A stretch of 63,939 bases of DNA from BOG-1112 sp964635325. Lineage in GTDB: Bacteria; Bdellovibrionota_B; Oligoflexia; Oligoflexales; Bog-1112. The stretch covers positions 1 through 63,939 of the forward strand of contig CAZWOL010000007.1 in the NCBI GenBank assembly GCA_964635325.1. The letters run 5' to 3'. Positions 19,098 through 27,530 of this stretch are shown in pieces; positions within the stretch are counted from its first letter, which is position 1, and each line of letters begins with the position of its first letter. The notes beneath the pieces were generated by a model. It saw only the letters and a program-made list of their open reading frames with translations. It did not search any database and was not told where the DNA came from. The translations under genes were made by a program, and so were the position numbers.

Positions 19098-20144
19098 CTA
19101 TTCTTCTTCTTTCTTTTCATCTTGAAACGGTGCCAATAGATCCACAAGATCCTGAAAGTCCCGAGGAGGAGGTGCTGAAAAATGCATCTCCTGCCCACTG
19201 AGAGGGTGTATGAATCCCAGTTTGAAAGCATGCAGCATCTGACGTTTGAGGCCAGCAACCGCACGTCGTATAGGCACAGAGAACGACTGTGGAAACTCAT
19301 GAGCCTGATTATAAACTTGGTCACCAAGGACTGGACACTGAAGGGCTTTGGCATGCACACGGATCTGATGCGTACGTCCAGTGTACAAAGATATCTTGGC
19401 AAGAGAGATGCGTTCGCCAAAACTCTGCTGACGCTCAAATACAGACTTCGCCCAGCGAAAGCCAGGATGCTGCCCTCCCCCTGGGAAACGACGAACGAAA
19501 GCGTCTAGGCTCAATGATGCAAAACGTTGACGATGAGATGGGTCACGAAAGAGATAGCTTTCGTATTCGAGTCGGGGCAGAGCTAAATAACCATCGAGCA
19601 ATGCTAGATACTCTCTTGGAATTTGTTTTGCTGCAAATTGTTTAGCTAAATGAAAATGAGCGTACTCACTTTTAGCATAAACCATTAGCCCGGTTGTGTC
19701 TTTATCTAAACGGTGAACAACCCCCGGTCGTATGTTTTCGCTCCCCTCTGCTCCTGCGCGCCCTAACCAGGCGAGCACCCCCTCAACGAGCGTTGGAGCC
19801 GTGGTCCCTGCACCAGGATGTACGGTGATACCGGCAGCCTTGTTGAGGACAATCAGAGCTTCGTCTTCATAGACAATATCGAGTGGCATCGTATGCGGCA
19901 CCAAACGGAGAGAAGAGGCCTCCGCTTCGATTATTGCATCCACGATGTCTCCGTCCTGGAGCTTAAAACTCGCTTTAACAAGCTTGCCATTCACACGAAT
20001 GCATTGACGTTCGATCAGTTTTTGGACCTTGGAGCGACTCAACTCAGGGAGCTGTTCTGCAAGCCAAAGGTCAAGTCTTTGTGCATTTCCGTGGAAATTT
20101 CTATGAAAAATTTTATCCGTCAAGTCTTTGTTCCCATGTTGCAA
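19098..20144 (-). CDS. rluD: RluA/RluD-family pseudouridine synthase
   Basis: 348 aa. An N-terminal S4 RNA-binding domain (RLDLWLAEQLPELSRSKVQKL) is followed by the RluA catalytic domain. It contains VHRLDKDTTGLMVYAKS, where Asp in RLDKDT is the nucleophile, and YTGRTHQIRVHAKALQ...GDQVYN. It should isomerise specific uridines in rRNA, RluD (23S helix 69) being the closest fit because of the S4 domain; the target site is inferred. The apparent start is TTG 20144 with AAGGA eight bases before; another in-frame TTG follows seven codons later. First gene of the group that continues into the L,D-transpeptidase. Confidence 0.85.
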   Translation of the reverse strand: MQHGNKDLTDKIFHRNFHGNAQRLDLWLAEQLPELSRSKVQKLIERQCIRVNGKLVKASFKLQDGDIVDAIIEAEASSLRLVPHTMPLDIVYEDEALIVLNKAAGITVHPGAGTTAPTLVEGVLAWLGRAGAEGSENIRPGVVHRLDKDTTGLMVYAKSEYAHFHLAKQFAAKQIPREYLALLDGYLALPRLEYESYLFRDPSHRQRFASLSLDAFVRRFPGGGQHPGFRWAKSVFERQQSFGERISLAKISLYTGRTHQIRVHAKALQCPVLGDQVYNQAHEFPQSFSVPIRRAVAGLKRQMLHAFKLGFIHPLSGQEMHFSAPPPRDFQDLVDLLAPFQDEKKEEE

Positions 20145-20237
20145 AAGCGCAGTCCTTTATTTTCTACCAAAAGGGTTGGACTTAAATTTGCGCAGGACCT
20201 TACCGATTCGGTAAAGGTGAAAAAGGGATAAAATACT

Positions 20238-21713
20238 ATGGCTTCGCCTGATTCTTTGCAACGTGATTTTGACCTGATCGTCATCGGTACGGGTCCTGCT
20301 GGAATCCATGCTGCTGTTCAAGCGGCTAAGATTCATAAACGCGTTTGTATTATCGAGAAAGATCCAAAGAATATTGGCGGGAGCTGGATACACACTGGCA
20401 CCCTTCCTTCCAAAACGCTGCGCGAAGGACTTGCTGCAATACGGGCGATTCAAGAGCATGTTGGTAAACACTGGGTCAACCGTATGGTCGATGACTTGCA
20501 GACCGGTAAGTTATTTGCTCGAGCCCGTGCTGTTTCAGCCCAAGAAGAAGTTTTGCTACAAGAGCATATCAACAGCAATCGCATTCATGTTCAGCAGGGC
20601 TTTGGATCTGTAGAGAATGACTTCTCTGTACGCGTTGTGTCTCCCAAATTTGAATCGATGATTCTCTCGACAGAATTCATCCTTATTGCAACGGGCTCAA
20701 GTCCCGATCGTCCTGCACATATTCCATTCGATGGATGGCGCATTGTTGACTCTGATGACATCTTCAACCTCGAGAACATTCCAAAGATGATGACCATCTA
20801 TGGTGCTGGCGTCATTGGTTGTGAGTATGCCTGTATATTTGCTGCAATGGGTGTCGATGTGACACTCGTTGATGGTCGCGCACAAATACTCCAGTACTGT
20901 GACCAAGAAGTGATCCGTGAGCTACGCAGCTTCATGGAGGCAATGGGTGTCAAATTCAAGCTTGGTGTGCGCATCAGTCATTTGGCAATCAACGGACCCA
21001 AAGTGAACATCAGTATTGGTGAAGACTCCCTCGAAACCGATGTACTCTTCTGGGCCGGTGGACGTGTACCTGCAACATCCCACTTGGGATTGGAACGTCT
21101 TGGCATCGAACTTGACCATCACGGTAGCATCAAAGTGAACGAAAATTTCCAGACAGCAGTCGGTAACATCTATGCTGCTGGTGATGCGATTGGACCACCT
21201 GCACTTGCAGCTACAGCGACAGAGCAAGGACGCTTCGTGGCATGTCATGCATTTGGTACGAACCTGGGTCGCTTCGCAAAAGATTTTCCGATCGGGATTT
21301 ATACAATCCCTGAATGTTCTATGGTTGGCAAAACCGAAGAAGCTCTGATCCGTGAGGGTCGTGAATATGTCGTCGGTCGCGCCCAATACAAAGAGATTGC
21401 ACGTAGTACGATTGGGGGTAAGCGTCACGGCTTGCTAAAGCTACTGATCTGTTCCAAGACACATAAGATATTGGGTATACACATTGTTGGAGAAGATGCC
21501 TGCAACCTCGTGCATATTGGATTGGCCTTTATGACGAAGGGTGGGCACGCACAAGACCTCATCAATATGATCTTCAACTACCCGACACTAGCAGAGGGCT
21601 ATCGCATTGCTGCGTTCAACGGCCTCAACAAGATCTTTACGGATGGGGTCATCAAGCCTCCACCTTTAGAACGACGGGCAAATCGCTACTCATCATCTAA
21701 CCGCAAGAAATAA
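20238..21713 (+). CDS. sthA: Soluble pyridine nucleotide transhydrogenase-like flavoprotein
   Basis: 491 aa, class I pyridine-nucleotide-disulfide oxidoreductase family. The FAD-binding motif VIGTGPAGIHAA, NAD(P) motif IYGAGVIGCEYACIFAAMG and FAD motif GNIYAAGDAIG are all present. Where dihydrolipoamide dehydrogenase has a redox CxxxxC, this has GGSWIHTGTLPSKTLRE: no cysteine at all. E. coli SthA (GGGCTHWGTIPSK) keeps one non-redox Cys, so this fits a transhydrogenase, which needs no disulfide. Expected to move hydride between NADPH and NAD+. Starts ATG 20238 after AAGGGAT, divergent from the pseudouridine synthase. Confidence 0.83.
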   Translation: MASPDSLQRDFDLIVIGTGPAGIHAAVQAAKIHKRVCIIEKDPKNIGGSWIHTGTLPSKTLREGLAAIRAIQEHVGKHWVNRMVDDLQTGKLFARARAVSAQEEVLLQEHINSNRIHVQQGFGSVENDFSVRVVSPKFESMILSTEFILIATGSSPDRPAHIPFDGWRIVDSDDIFNLENIPKMMTIYGAGVIGCEYACIFAAMGVDVTLVDGRAQILQYCDQEVIRELRSFMEAMGVKFKLGVRISHLAINGPKVNISIGEDSLETDVLFWAGGRVPATSHLGLERLGIELDHHGSIKVNENFQTAVGNIYAAGDAIGPPALAATATEQGRFVACHAFGTNLGRFAKDFPIGIYTIPECSMVGKTEEALIREGREYVVGRAQYKEIARSTIGGKRHGLLKLLICSKTHKILGIHIVGEDACNLVHIGLAFMTKGGHAQDLINMIFNYPTLAEGYRIAAFNGLNKIFTDGVIKPPPLERRANRYSSSNRKK

Positions 21714-21746
21714 TCGATTTATTTACACTCCGTCTCCTGTCTCATA

Positions 21747-21771
21747 GCAGAAAAAGAAGACTTTTTTCTGC
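21747..21771 (+). terminator. Possible rho-independent terminator after sthA
   Basis: Stem GCAGAAAAA (21747-21755) pairs perfectly with TTTTTCTGC (21763-21771) around a 7-base loop. The stem itself supplies the T run, and the following bases are CTTGTCTCT. Position 33 bases after the sthA stop fits a terminator, though the stem is weak in G/C. Confidence 0.5.
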
Positions 21772-21845
21772 CTTGTCTCTCACATCAAATGTATGCTAAG
21801 ACCTGCCACCCAATATCCAACACAACCAACTATATTGAGACCCAT

Positions 21846-22718
21846 ATGATGAAGCAAGTATTGCTGACTGTACTTTTAGTATTCGCTCCCTTTTCTTTGT
21901 TTGCTGGAAATGATGAAAACGGACAACAAAATCCGCGTAACGAGCGAGTTTTGACAATAAAAAATCTGTTTTTTCACATTCGCGTCTGGTGTGCAGTGCT
22001 ACCGCCTCATTGGACTCCTCTTGCGGGTCCATTTGAAAGTCAAGAAAGAGGCCGCAACCTTGAACACACTTTAGCAAGGTTTGCCTTTTTGTTTGCACCC
22101 GATACGAGTGCCGATCCAGTAATTGATTCGCAAACCCACGAACCTCTTTTTGATTATGATGAAGGAGGTGTCGTACAAACGATGGCCATTTTTTGGCGTT
22201 TTCTCTACATAACTCAAACTTTTCCTACTGCAAATAGTATCTACAACCTATTAGCAATATGTTTTTCAGAAACCCATCTCTTTGCTCTGGATGAGCCTGC
22301 TCGCACGCGAGACCTTGCACACTTTACTCGTATTTCACTGGATAGATTCAATGATCTTGAGCGTGAGTTTCTTTCTGATTTGGGCTTCTATCTGCATGTT
22401 TATCCTCTTAATTACCAATTGCAACGCTTCTGGCTAGGCCTACGTTCTGACATGCCAGCTCTAGTAGGCGAGGAATTTGACGAAGATGAACTCATCGTAG
22501 GGCATCTACCCATTGCCTTGCAGGCAGAGTTACCACGCTTGCTATGGTATTTCACAGGGCTCCCCGTCGTGCATATGCTGAATGTGGAGGAATTTCTTTC
22601 GTTTGGTCGCCCCAGACGTCCGCACCATGAGCCCCTTGTAGCTCCAGATCCAGATGGATTTGCACGCAAGAAAAAAGGAAAAAAACTAGCTCTAGAAAAA
22701 TGCGGCAACCGCAAGTAG
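21846..22718 (+). CDS. Exported protein with PHO80-type cyclin-like domain
   Basis: 290 aa from the ATG-ATG pair at 21846, beginning with a signal peptide (MMKQVLLTVLLVFAPFSLFAGND). Residues about 105-195 follow the pattern of PHO80-like cyclins. A helix resembling the partner-binding one (GVVQTMAIFWRFLYITQ) is followed by TANSIYNLLAICFSETHLF, like NVHRLLLTALLLAAK, and then FTRISLDRFNDLEREFLSDL plus GFYLHVYPLNYQ, like GGISLEELNRLEVEFLFLLDFRL. The C-terminus is basic and Pro-rich. The fold call is pattern recognition only. A cyclin-like exported protein would suggest binding a host kinase. The 3' end overlaps the converging DUF423 gene by 27 bases. Confidence 0.6.
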   Translation: MMKQVLLTVLLVFAPFSLFAGNDENGQQNPRNERVLTIKNLFFHIRVWCAVLPPHWTPLAGPFESQERGRNLEHTLARFAFLFAPDTSADPVIDSQTHEPLFDYDEGGVVQTMAIFWRFLYITQTFPTANSIYNLLAICFSETHLFALDEPARTRDLAHFTRISLDRFNDLEREFLSDLGFYLHVYPLNYQLQRFWLGLRSDMPALVGEEFDEDELIVGHLPIALQAELPRLLWYFTGLPVVHMLNVEEFLSFGRPRRPHHEPLVAPDPDGFARKKKGKKLALEKCGNRK

Positions 22719-23066
22719 AGCCCACCCTGCCAAGAAACAAAGTCCACCTAGAGGTGTGATGGGACCTAACCAGCGGGGTGCCTCATCCAGAAAAAGAAAG
22801 GCATGCAGGCTCCCCGAAAAGAGCAATGTGCCCAATATAAAGGCAAAGCCTGACGCTTTGACTATATTATTGTCAACACGTGTACTGGCAAACGCCACTG
22901 CAAAAAGAGCAAGTGCGTGGTACATCTGATAACGCACTGCAGTTTCAAAGATCTGAAGTTCTTGTGCATCTAAACGCCCCTTAAGCGCGTGGGCTCCAAA
23001 GGCTCCCAAAGCTATCCCAGCACCTCCCAAAAAACTTCCTATCGCAAACCAATGATGCCAATACAT
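22692..23066 (-). CDS. DUF423 family small membrane protein
   Basis: 124 aa with four predicted TM helices. The N-terminal segment GSFLGGAGIALGAFGAHALKG is the signature of DUF423 (E. coli YgdD), followed by FETAVRYQMYHALALF and GSLHAFLF. Function of the family is not established. ATG 23066 has GGAGA six bases ahead; a TTG at 23096 would add ten basic residues without a better site. Its 3' end overlaps the cyclin-like gene on the other strand. Confidence 0.85.
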   Translation of the reverse strand: MYWHHWFAIGSFLGGAGIALGAFGAHALKGRLDAQELQIFETAVRYQMYHALALFAVAFASTRVDNNIVKASGFAFILGTLLFSGSLHAFLFLDEAPRWLGPITPLGGLCFLAGWALLAVAAFF

Positions 23067-23259
23067 GTGATCTCTCCGCTTTTGTTTTTTGCACAAGCCT
23101 AGGTTATAGCAAAAAATACTTTCAATCTTTAGTCTTTTACAAACAAACTATGCAACTAGGTGCTCTTGCTAACTTAGCTGAGACGTAGGATCATTAGATT
23201 GTGCATCCACACATTCTAACGATTCACATCTATCAGCCTATTGCAGAAGGGGTTCTTGT

Positions 23260-24645
23260 ATGAAACTTAGGAGCGTCATTTTTCTAAGCTCACTTATTGT
23301 TGTCTCTTGCGTCACCGGTAAAAAAAGCAAACCCGGTGGAGCCAAGCAACCACAGGCTAAAATAAAAATGAGCATGGCTTCGAATATCAATGAACTTCCA
23401 CTCAATGGCACTCCACCTCAATGGGCACTTACGGGTCGCTGCAACAGCAGCTACAATATTGAGATGAATCAAGATAATACTTTTGCACGTAAGGGTGATA
23501 TGTGCGAAGTAAAACTGATGACATTCAGCATGCCGACAAAGGTACGTGATGACCAAGGAAATCTCGGCAATGAGGTAACCCAAAATTTTCGTCGCCATCT
23601 AACAGAGAATGATTTCGATAAAGAAACACATGCTGCTATATTTCAAAATGATGCAAATACCATATGGGTCTATGTTAGGTTAGTCTCTGGAATCAATAAG
23701 ACTCCAATTAGCGAAACTTCTGAGATTAGTTATCAACTCACCGAGATTAAGCAAGGGAAGGACTTAGATGTTGAACTTCGAAAATTTCCTCTTCGCCAAA
23801 TTTCTGTAAGCAGTGTGGAGTCTCCACGCTTTAAGGTGGAAGGCATATTTGATGAGCGATTCAATGGAGATCTGATCGAAGGTCGCTACGATGTACGCTG
23901 CTTGAATTCAGATGAGTTTAAGGTGAATGATCCTAGTTCAACCGAAACTGTGAACAATTTGAAAAATTTTGGAACTAAAATTTCTGCAGCACGCAACAAA
24001 TTGAAGACGCTATCTGAGCTCCTATCAAAGGCAACCACTCAGAACTCTGTGTCTATATCAGATAGTATATCTGACATTCAAAACGACCTTACACAACTCA
24101 TCCAGGAAGTAACACAACCTACCGCACCAACGGTACAAGAAAATGCAGCAACACCAACGATTTTAGCAGCAAATAATAATGATCCTTTCTGTGTATTCAA
24201 CCAGAATACTCAACACGACAAGTACTATAGCATGACAAAATGTCTTGATAAGATTGGTAACAAAGTCTCAACAGAAGCAACCTCTCTGGGGTTAGACAAA
24301 TGGTCCTGTGGAACCAATGCCCTATCGAATCTTCGTTATCGAGTCGCTCGCGATAATTATAGCAGTGCACATGGCCAATTGACCCGCGTCGACCTCGATC
24401 ACTTGATGGCTGCATATGAGGAATCTACCGATGAACAGACCATTGATCCTAAGCATCACACTAATGTCTGGCAAATTAACGAAAGCGTAACGGGCTTCAA
24501 GACACCTATCATGCAGCTACCGATGACCCAACACGGTCATTCCGCTCCAACCAAAGCTATCTTTGTCATCAAAGCAACAAAACAAGGTAGCACAGCTGAT
24601 ATTGACAGTTCCTTCTCATTTTACTCACTGACCATCAAACCCTAA
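23260..24645 (+). CDS. Hypothetical lipoprotein
   Basis: Unrecognised 461-aa protein. Lipobox IVVSC (Cys17) marks it as a lipoprotein. GAAGGGG precedes ATG 23260. It contains a helical stretch around residues 235-285 (NNLKNFGTKISAARNKLKTLSELLSKA) between two beta-rich regions and a Pro/Thr/Ala-rich linker near residue 290. Five or more cysteines in the mature part could form disulfides. It is followed 15 bases later by another lipoprotein gene, and the two are probably cotranscribed. Confidence 0.62.
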   Translation: MKLRSVIFLSSLIVVSCVTGKKSKPGGAKQPQAKIKMSMASNINELPLNGTPPQWALTGRCNSSYNIEMNQDNTFARKGDMCEVKLMTFSMPTKVRDDQGNLGNEVTQNFRRHLTENDFDKETHAAIFQNDANTIWVYVRLVSGINKTPISETSEISYQLTEIKQGKDLDVELRKFPLRQISVSSVESPRFKVEGIFDERFNGDLIEGRYDVRCLNSDEFKVNDPSSTETVNNLKNFGTKISAARNKLKTLSELLSKATTQNSVSISDSISDIQNDLTQLIQEVTQPTAPTVQENAATPTILAANNNDPFCVFNQNTQHDKYYSMTKCLDKIGNKVSTEATSLGLDKWSCGTNALSNLRYRVARDNYSSAHGQLTRVDLDHLMAAYEESTDEQTIDPKHHTNVWQINESVTGFKTPIMQLPMTQHGHSAPTKAIFVIKATKQGSTADIDSSFSFYSLTIKP

Positions 24646-24660
24646 CTAAACTGAGTTTGA

Positions 24661-25377
24661 ATGATGAGACAGAGCCCTATCAACATCTTAGCGTTCTGTC
24701 TCTGCTTTCCCTTCCTCACATCTTGTCGACAGATCATGTCGTTCTTTGCTCTTCAAAAACAAGATGAACCTGCTCTGTATCAACTCACAGGCAATCCCTG
24801 TTTAGATAAAAAGCCTGAGTGGGTACTTGAGGGGGTTGAGTGCGTCCACATTGAAGCCCACTTTGTTGCTTCTGCAATAGCGTATGTACGTACGCTTGCG
24901 GAGGTCAACCAAGAGCTCATGCGCAGTCATAACCATGAGTTTGAGCCTATTTTTACTGACACTCTCGACCGTCTATACAAAGCAATCTCGGACTCGGGCA
25001 AGCTCTCCTTCAGCATTTGGTTGCGTACCAAAAGCGAGTTGTGGAGTGAAGCTAAGTTTCCAGATATTTCTTTGGTTTATAGATTGTCGAAGAAACTCAG
25101 TTACGATTACATCATGAAAGAGGAACAACTGGGCCTGTCCAATCTTGCGAATGCTCTAGGCCACTCGTTCTTCGATATCATGCAGTTTGAGAAGACCAAA
25201 GACTATCGCTTCTACGATAAGATCTATCGAGAGTCCCTAACAGATGCAGAGGATGGCTTTGCAACCGCAGCATTTCATTGGAGCTCGATGCGCGAAGATG
25301 TGGCCTTTCGCAATACTTTCCGCATCCGCCTTCGCGAGCTCCTTGGACAGATTATGGCCTCGCGACCAAAAAAGTGA
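24661..25377 (+). CDS. Hypothetical lipoprotein
   Basis: Unrecognised 238-aa protein with a type II signal peptide and lipobox LTSC (Cys22). The mature part is helical and charged, with no named motif. It shares its short spacing (15 bases) and lipoprotein nature with the preceding gene, so the two may act together in the envelope. The start is the first of two adjacent ATGs; no strong ribosome site decides between them. Confidence 0.6.
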   Translation: MMRQSPINILAFCLCFPFLTSCRQIMSFFALQKQDEPALYQLTGNPCLDKKPEWVLEGVECVHIEAHFVASAIAYVRTLAEVNQELMRSHNHEFEPIFTDTLDRLYKAISDSGKLSFSIWLRTKSELWSEAKFPDISLVYRLSKKLSYDYIMKEEQLGLSNLANALGHSFFDIMQFEKTKDYRFYDKIYRESLTDAEDGFATAAFHWSSMREDVAFRNTFRIRLRELLGQIMASRPKK

Positions 25378-25538
25378 TGCTTTCTGTCTACTTGTCCAGA
25401 GCCGTCATTTTTTTCTACACGCCGAACATTTCAAGTCGCAAAACGTCAAAAGTACTCATGCCATCCTTGACTTTCACATGAGATTCCACTAATTCTAAGC
25501 CGACCCATAAGAAAAACTCTCTTGCTAGGAAGTTCATC

Positions 25539-26603
25539 ATGCGAACGATGTCTGCCCTCTTTTTTTCTATTGCAACAACTTGCTGTCTTTTATCTTCGCC
25601 ACTTCAAGCTAGTAAAATAACACGGACCAATGACGATCCTGTTGTCCAGGATCTTGATCAAGCGGATTTGCTTGCAAGCATTCTGTACTTTTCTTTCAAC
25701 TATGTTGAGGATCGCATCCCTAATTTGGGAGAACTTAAGACCGATATGCTCGCAGGTTCTGTCATTCAAATGCTAGCAGAAGGCTCTGGTTTAAAATTCG
25801 GTGATAGTCCTGCTGCAGGCGCAGTTTTTCGTGATTTGGTGAAGTCTATAACTGTTGTTAAGAAGGCTTACGACGGTACCGAAGTTGGAGGTACGGGCGT
25901 TAAGTATGATATTGCAAATATTGAGGCAGCTGTCCTTAAACCCCTAATTAAAGGTGGAGTCATTGCCGCGCTAATCAAAGCTGGCTTTGAGGCTAAGCAA
26001 GCTGCAGAAATCTCAAATTTTATAGGCGATATTCCAGCTCGAGCTTTGGTACTCATTGGTCAAAACCACCAAAGATCTAAGAGTACCGAACCTTTCCATT
26101 CTTATCTTCTGCGTACTTTGAGCAGCGACTTATTTGTAAGCGCAACTCTTCAAACTGTTCCTAAGAATATGGTGGTTTGGGTGATCTCAAAGATGATTGC
26201 AAAACTCAAAATCGGAACAGCTGTCGATTCTCTGTGGTTCAACAAGTTGCCTTCGCTACTCACTAAAACTCGCAGAGTGGGAGCGGAAGCCGGCACTGAG
26301 GTGCTTTCGGTTTTGAACAAAAAAGACGGCATCTTTGCGCATTACAAACGTCTACGTGAAGCAGGAGCATTCGGCGCAATCGTACTTGCACCTCTGATTC
26401 CTTATGGAGCCGTTGCAGTGACCACGCTGATCAATACGTATCTGCTTGCAACTCCTTCACGCATTGTGATGGATGGGGTTAATGATTTATATGCTGGACT
26501 AGGTGTAGTTTGTTCATGGCTGTTGCCTGAGGCTCCTAGCGTCGCCCCCCTTGAAGAGCTTCAGCCCTCTGGATTTGAAGAAGCTTACAAAGACGAGCTC
26601 TAG
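25539..26603 (+). CDS. Exported or membrane-associated hypothetical protein
   Basis: Unrecognised 354-aa protein. ATG 25539 follows AGGAAG and starts a signal peptide (ATTCCLLSSPLQASK). The middle is made of mildly hydrophobic helices (AAVLKPLIKGGVIAALIKAGF), and a strongly hydrophobic stretch lies at about residues 280-305 (AFGAIVLAPLIPYGAVAVTTL). It might therefore insert into membranes. No homology that I can name. Its TAG stop shares bases with the TAG stop of the converging DUF493 gene (CTAG at 26600-26603). Confidence 0.58.
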   Translation: MRTMSALFFSIATTCCLLSSPLQASKITRTNDDPVVQDLDQADLLASILYFSFNYVEDRIPNLGELKTDMLAGSVIQMLAEGSGLKFGDSPAAGAVFRDLVKSITVVKKAYDGTEVGGTGVKYDIANIEAAVLKPLIKGGVIAALIKAGFEAKQAAEISNFIGDIPARALVLIGQNHQRSKSTEPFHSYLLRTLSSDLFVSATLQTVPKNMVVWVISKMIAKLKIGTAVDSLWFNKLPSLLTKTRRVGAEAGTEVLSVLNKKDGIFAHYKRLREAGAFGAIVLAPLIPYGAVAVTTLINTYLLATPSRIVMDGVNDLYAGLGVVCSWLLPEAPSVAPLEELQPSGFEEAYKDEL

Positions 26604-26872
26604 AGAGCTGTGACACCTTCGATCTCCGAAGCGCTTTCGTAGATCTCGATCACTTCCTCACTCGAATTCATCTGCGTTCTCACTGAGAGCGCAGTGAACT
26701 TGCCTGCACGAGAATCTCGCGTCGACTTCTCCAGAATAATCGTTTCACTAAAGATTTCTTCCAACTTGGGAAGGTCTTCGGTCTTGCCGACAAATTTAAA
26801 AAGGTATTCTGCAGGCCATTGGTAATGTTGGTCAAGCAGGGCTTGGAATTCTTCTGGGGCCATTGAACTCAT
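26600..26872 (-). CDS. DUF493 (YbeD-like) small protein
   Basis: 90 aa. The order FKFVGKTEDLPKLEEIF, SRAGKFTALSVRTQMNSSEEVIEIY and a final EIEGVTAL matches the DUF493/YbeD ferredoxin-like (ACT-resembling) fold, whose members are thought to be small regulators; function is not fixed. I chose ATG 26872 because GGAG lies nine bases before it; ATG 26887 is possible but has no site. The open frame runs far upstream through the cNMP gene, but that part is an out-of-frame shadow. Third gene of the cystathionine synthase group. Confidence 0.72.
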   Translation of the reverse strand: MSSMAPEEFQALLDQHYQWPAEYLFKFVGKTEDLPKLEEIFSETIILEKSTRDSRAGKFTALSVRTQMNSSEEVIEIYESASEIEGVTAL

Positions 26873-26963
26873 AAATCGAATCTCCATTGGAAATAATGGC
26901 CCGAACTCTACCAAAAGGGCGGGAATAACGCAACGATGGGAATAGAGTCCTCCCCAACGAGTC

Positions 26964-27518
26964 CTAAGTGTCTTTACGCAAAGCGTATTTCCACAAGAGA
27001 TGCTGGGAGGAGAGGTAGTCCGTGTTCTGCCGACGCAGACGTTCGGTGGTCTCCTCGGCACATTTTTTGAAGAAACGGGCCTTGAGGTTATCCCCCTTCT
27101 GCTCGAGGTAGCGAGAGAAGCGACTGTGGTCGAGGTAGAGCAGTATGCAGGATGATTCCGCTGTGATCGTTGCAGCACGGGGGCTGTCATCAAAGAGCGA
27201 CAGCTCCCCGAATGCAGCACCTCGCTCGAGGTAATTTAGGCGGATCATCTGGTTTGAGATGGTATCGCGTTTATATACGGCGACCGTCCCGTATAAAAGC
27301 ACGTAGATGCCACGTGAGGGTTCGCCTTCGATGACGATATTTGACTTGCTCTTTGGGTAACTGACATCACCTAAGCGGTAGAGCTCTGTGAGTTCTGCGT
27401 CACTAAAATAGGAGAAGAGGCTGACCGTCTTCATGGTGCGAGCACACCAGTGGGGGTCAGCCTCTTTCTTTGCAAGCATATCAGGGTCGGTCGGAAAATC
27501 ATCTTCGCTCAGTCCCAT
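26964..27518 (-). CDS. Cyclic nucleotide-binding domain protein
   Basis: 184 aa, a single cNMP-binding domain with short flanks and no DNA-binding helix-turn-helix. Typical elements are VIEGEPSRGIYVLLYGTVAVYK, the phosphate-binding cassette FGELSLFDDSPRAATITAES and the following hinge helix. The cassette has the conserved GE and RA residues needed for cAMP or cGMP. It starts 12 bases after cystathionine beta-synthase, so it may sense nucleotide for that operon or act as a regulatory subunit. Mechanism is inferred. Confidence 0.8.
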   Translation of the reverse strand: MGLSEDDFPTDPDMLAKKEADPHWCARTMKTVSLFSYFSDAELTELYRLGDVSYPKSKSNIVIEGEPSRGIYVLLYGTVAVYKRDTISNQMIRLNYLERGAAFGELSLFDDSPRAATITAESSCILLYLDHSRFSRYLEQKGDNLKARFFKKCAEETTERLRRQNTDYLSSQHLLWKYALRKDT

Positions 27519-27530
27519 TCCTTAGACCCC

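Noticed and set aside
20922..21428. 168-codon open frame antisense to sthA
   Set aside because: Mirror of conserved FAD/NAD motifs; composition and lack of a start signal argue against a gene.
26888..27220. Long open extension upstream of the DUF493 gene
   Set aside because: It runs through the cNMP-binding gene in another frame, is rich in Ser/Arg/Thr without domain features, and the DUF493 homology begins only at about 26872.
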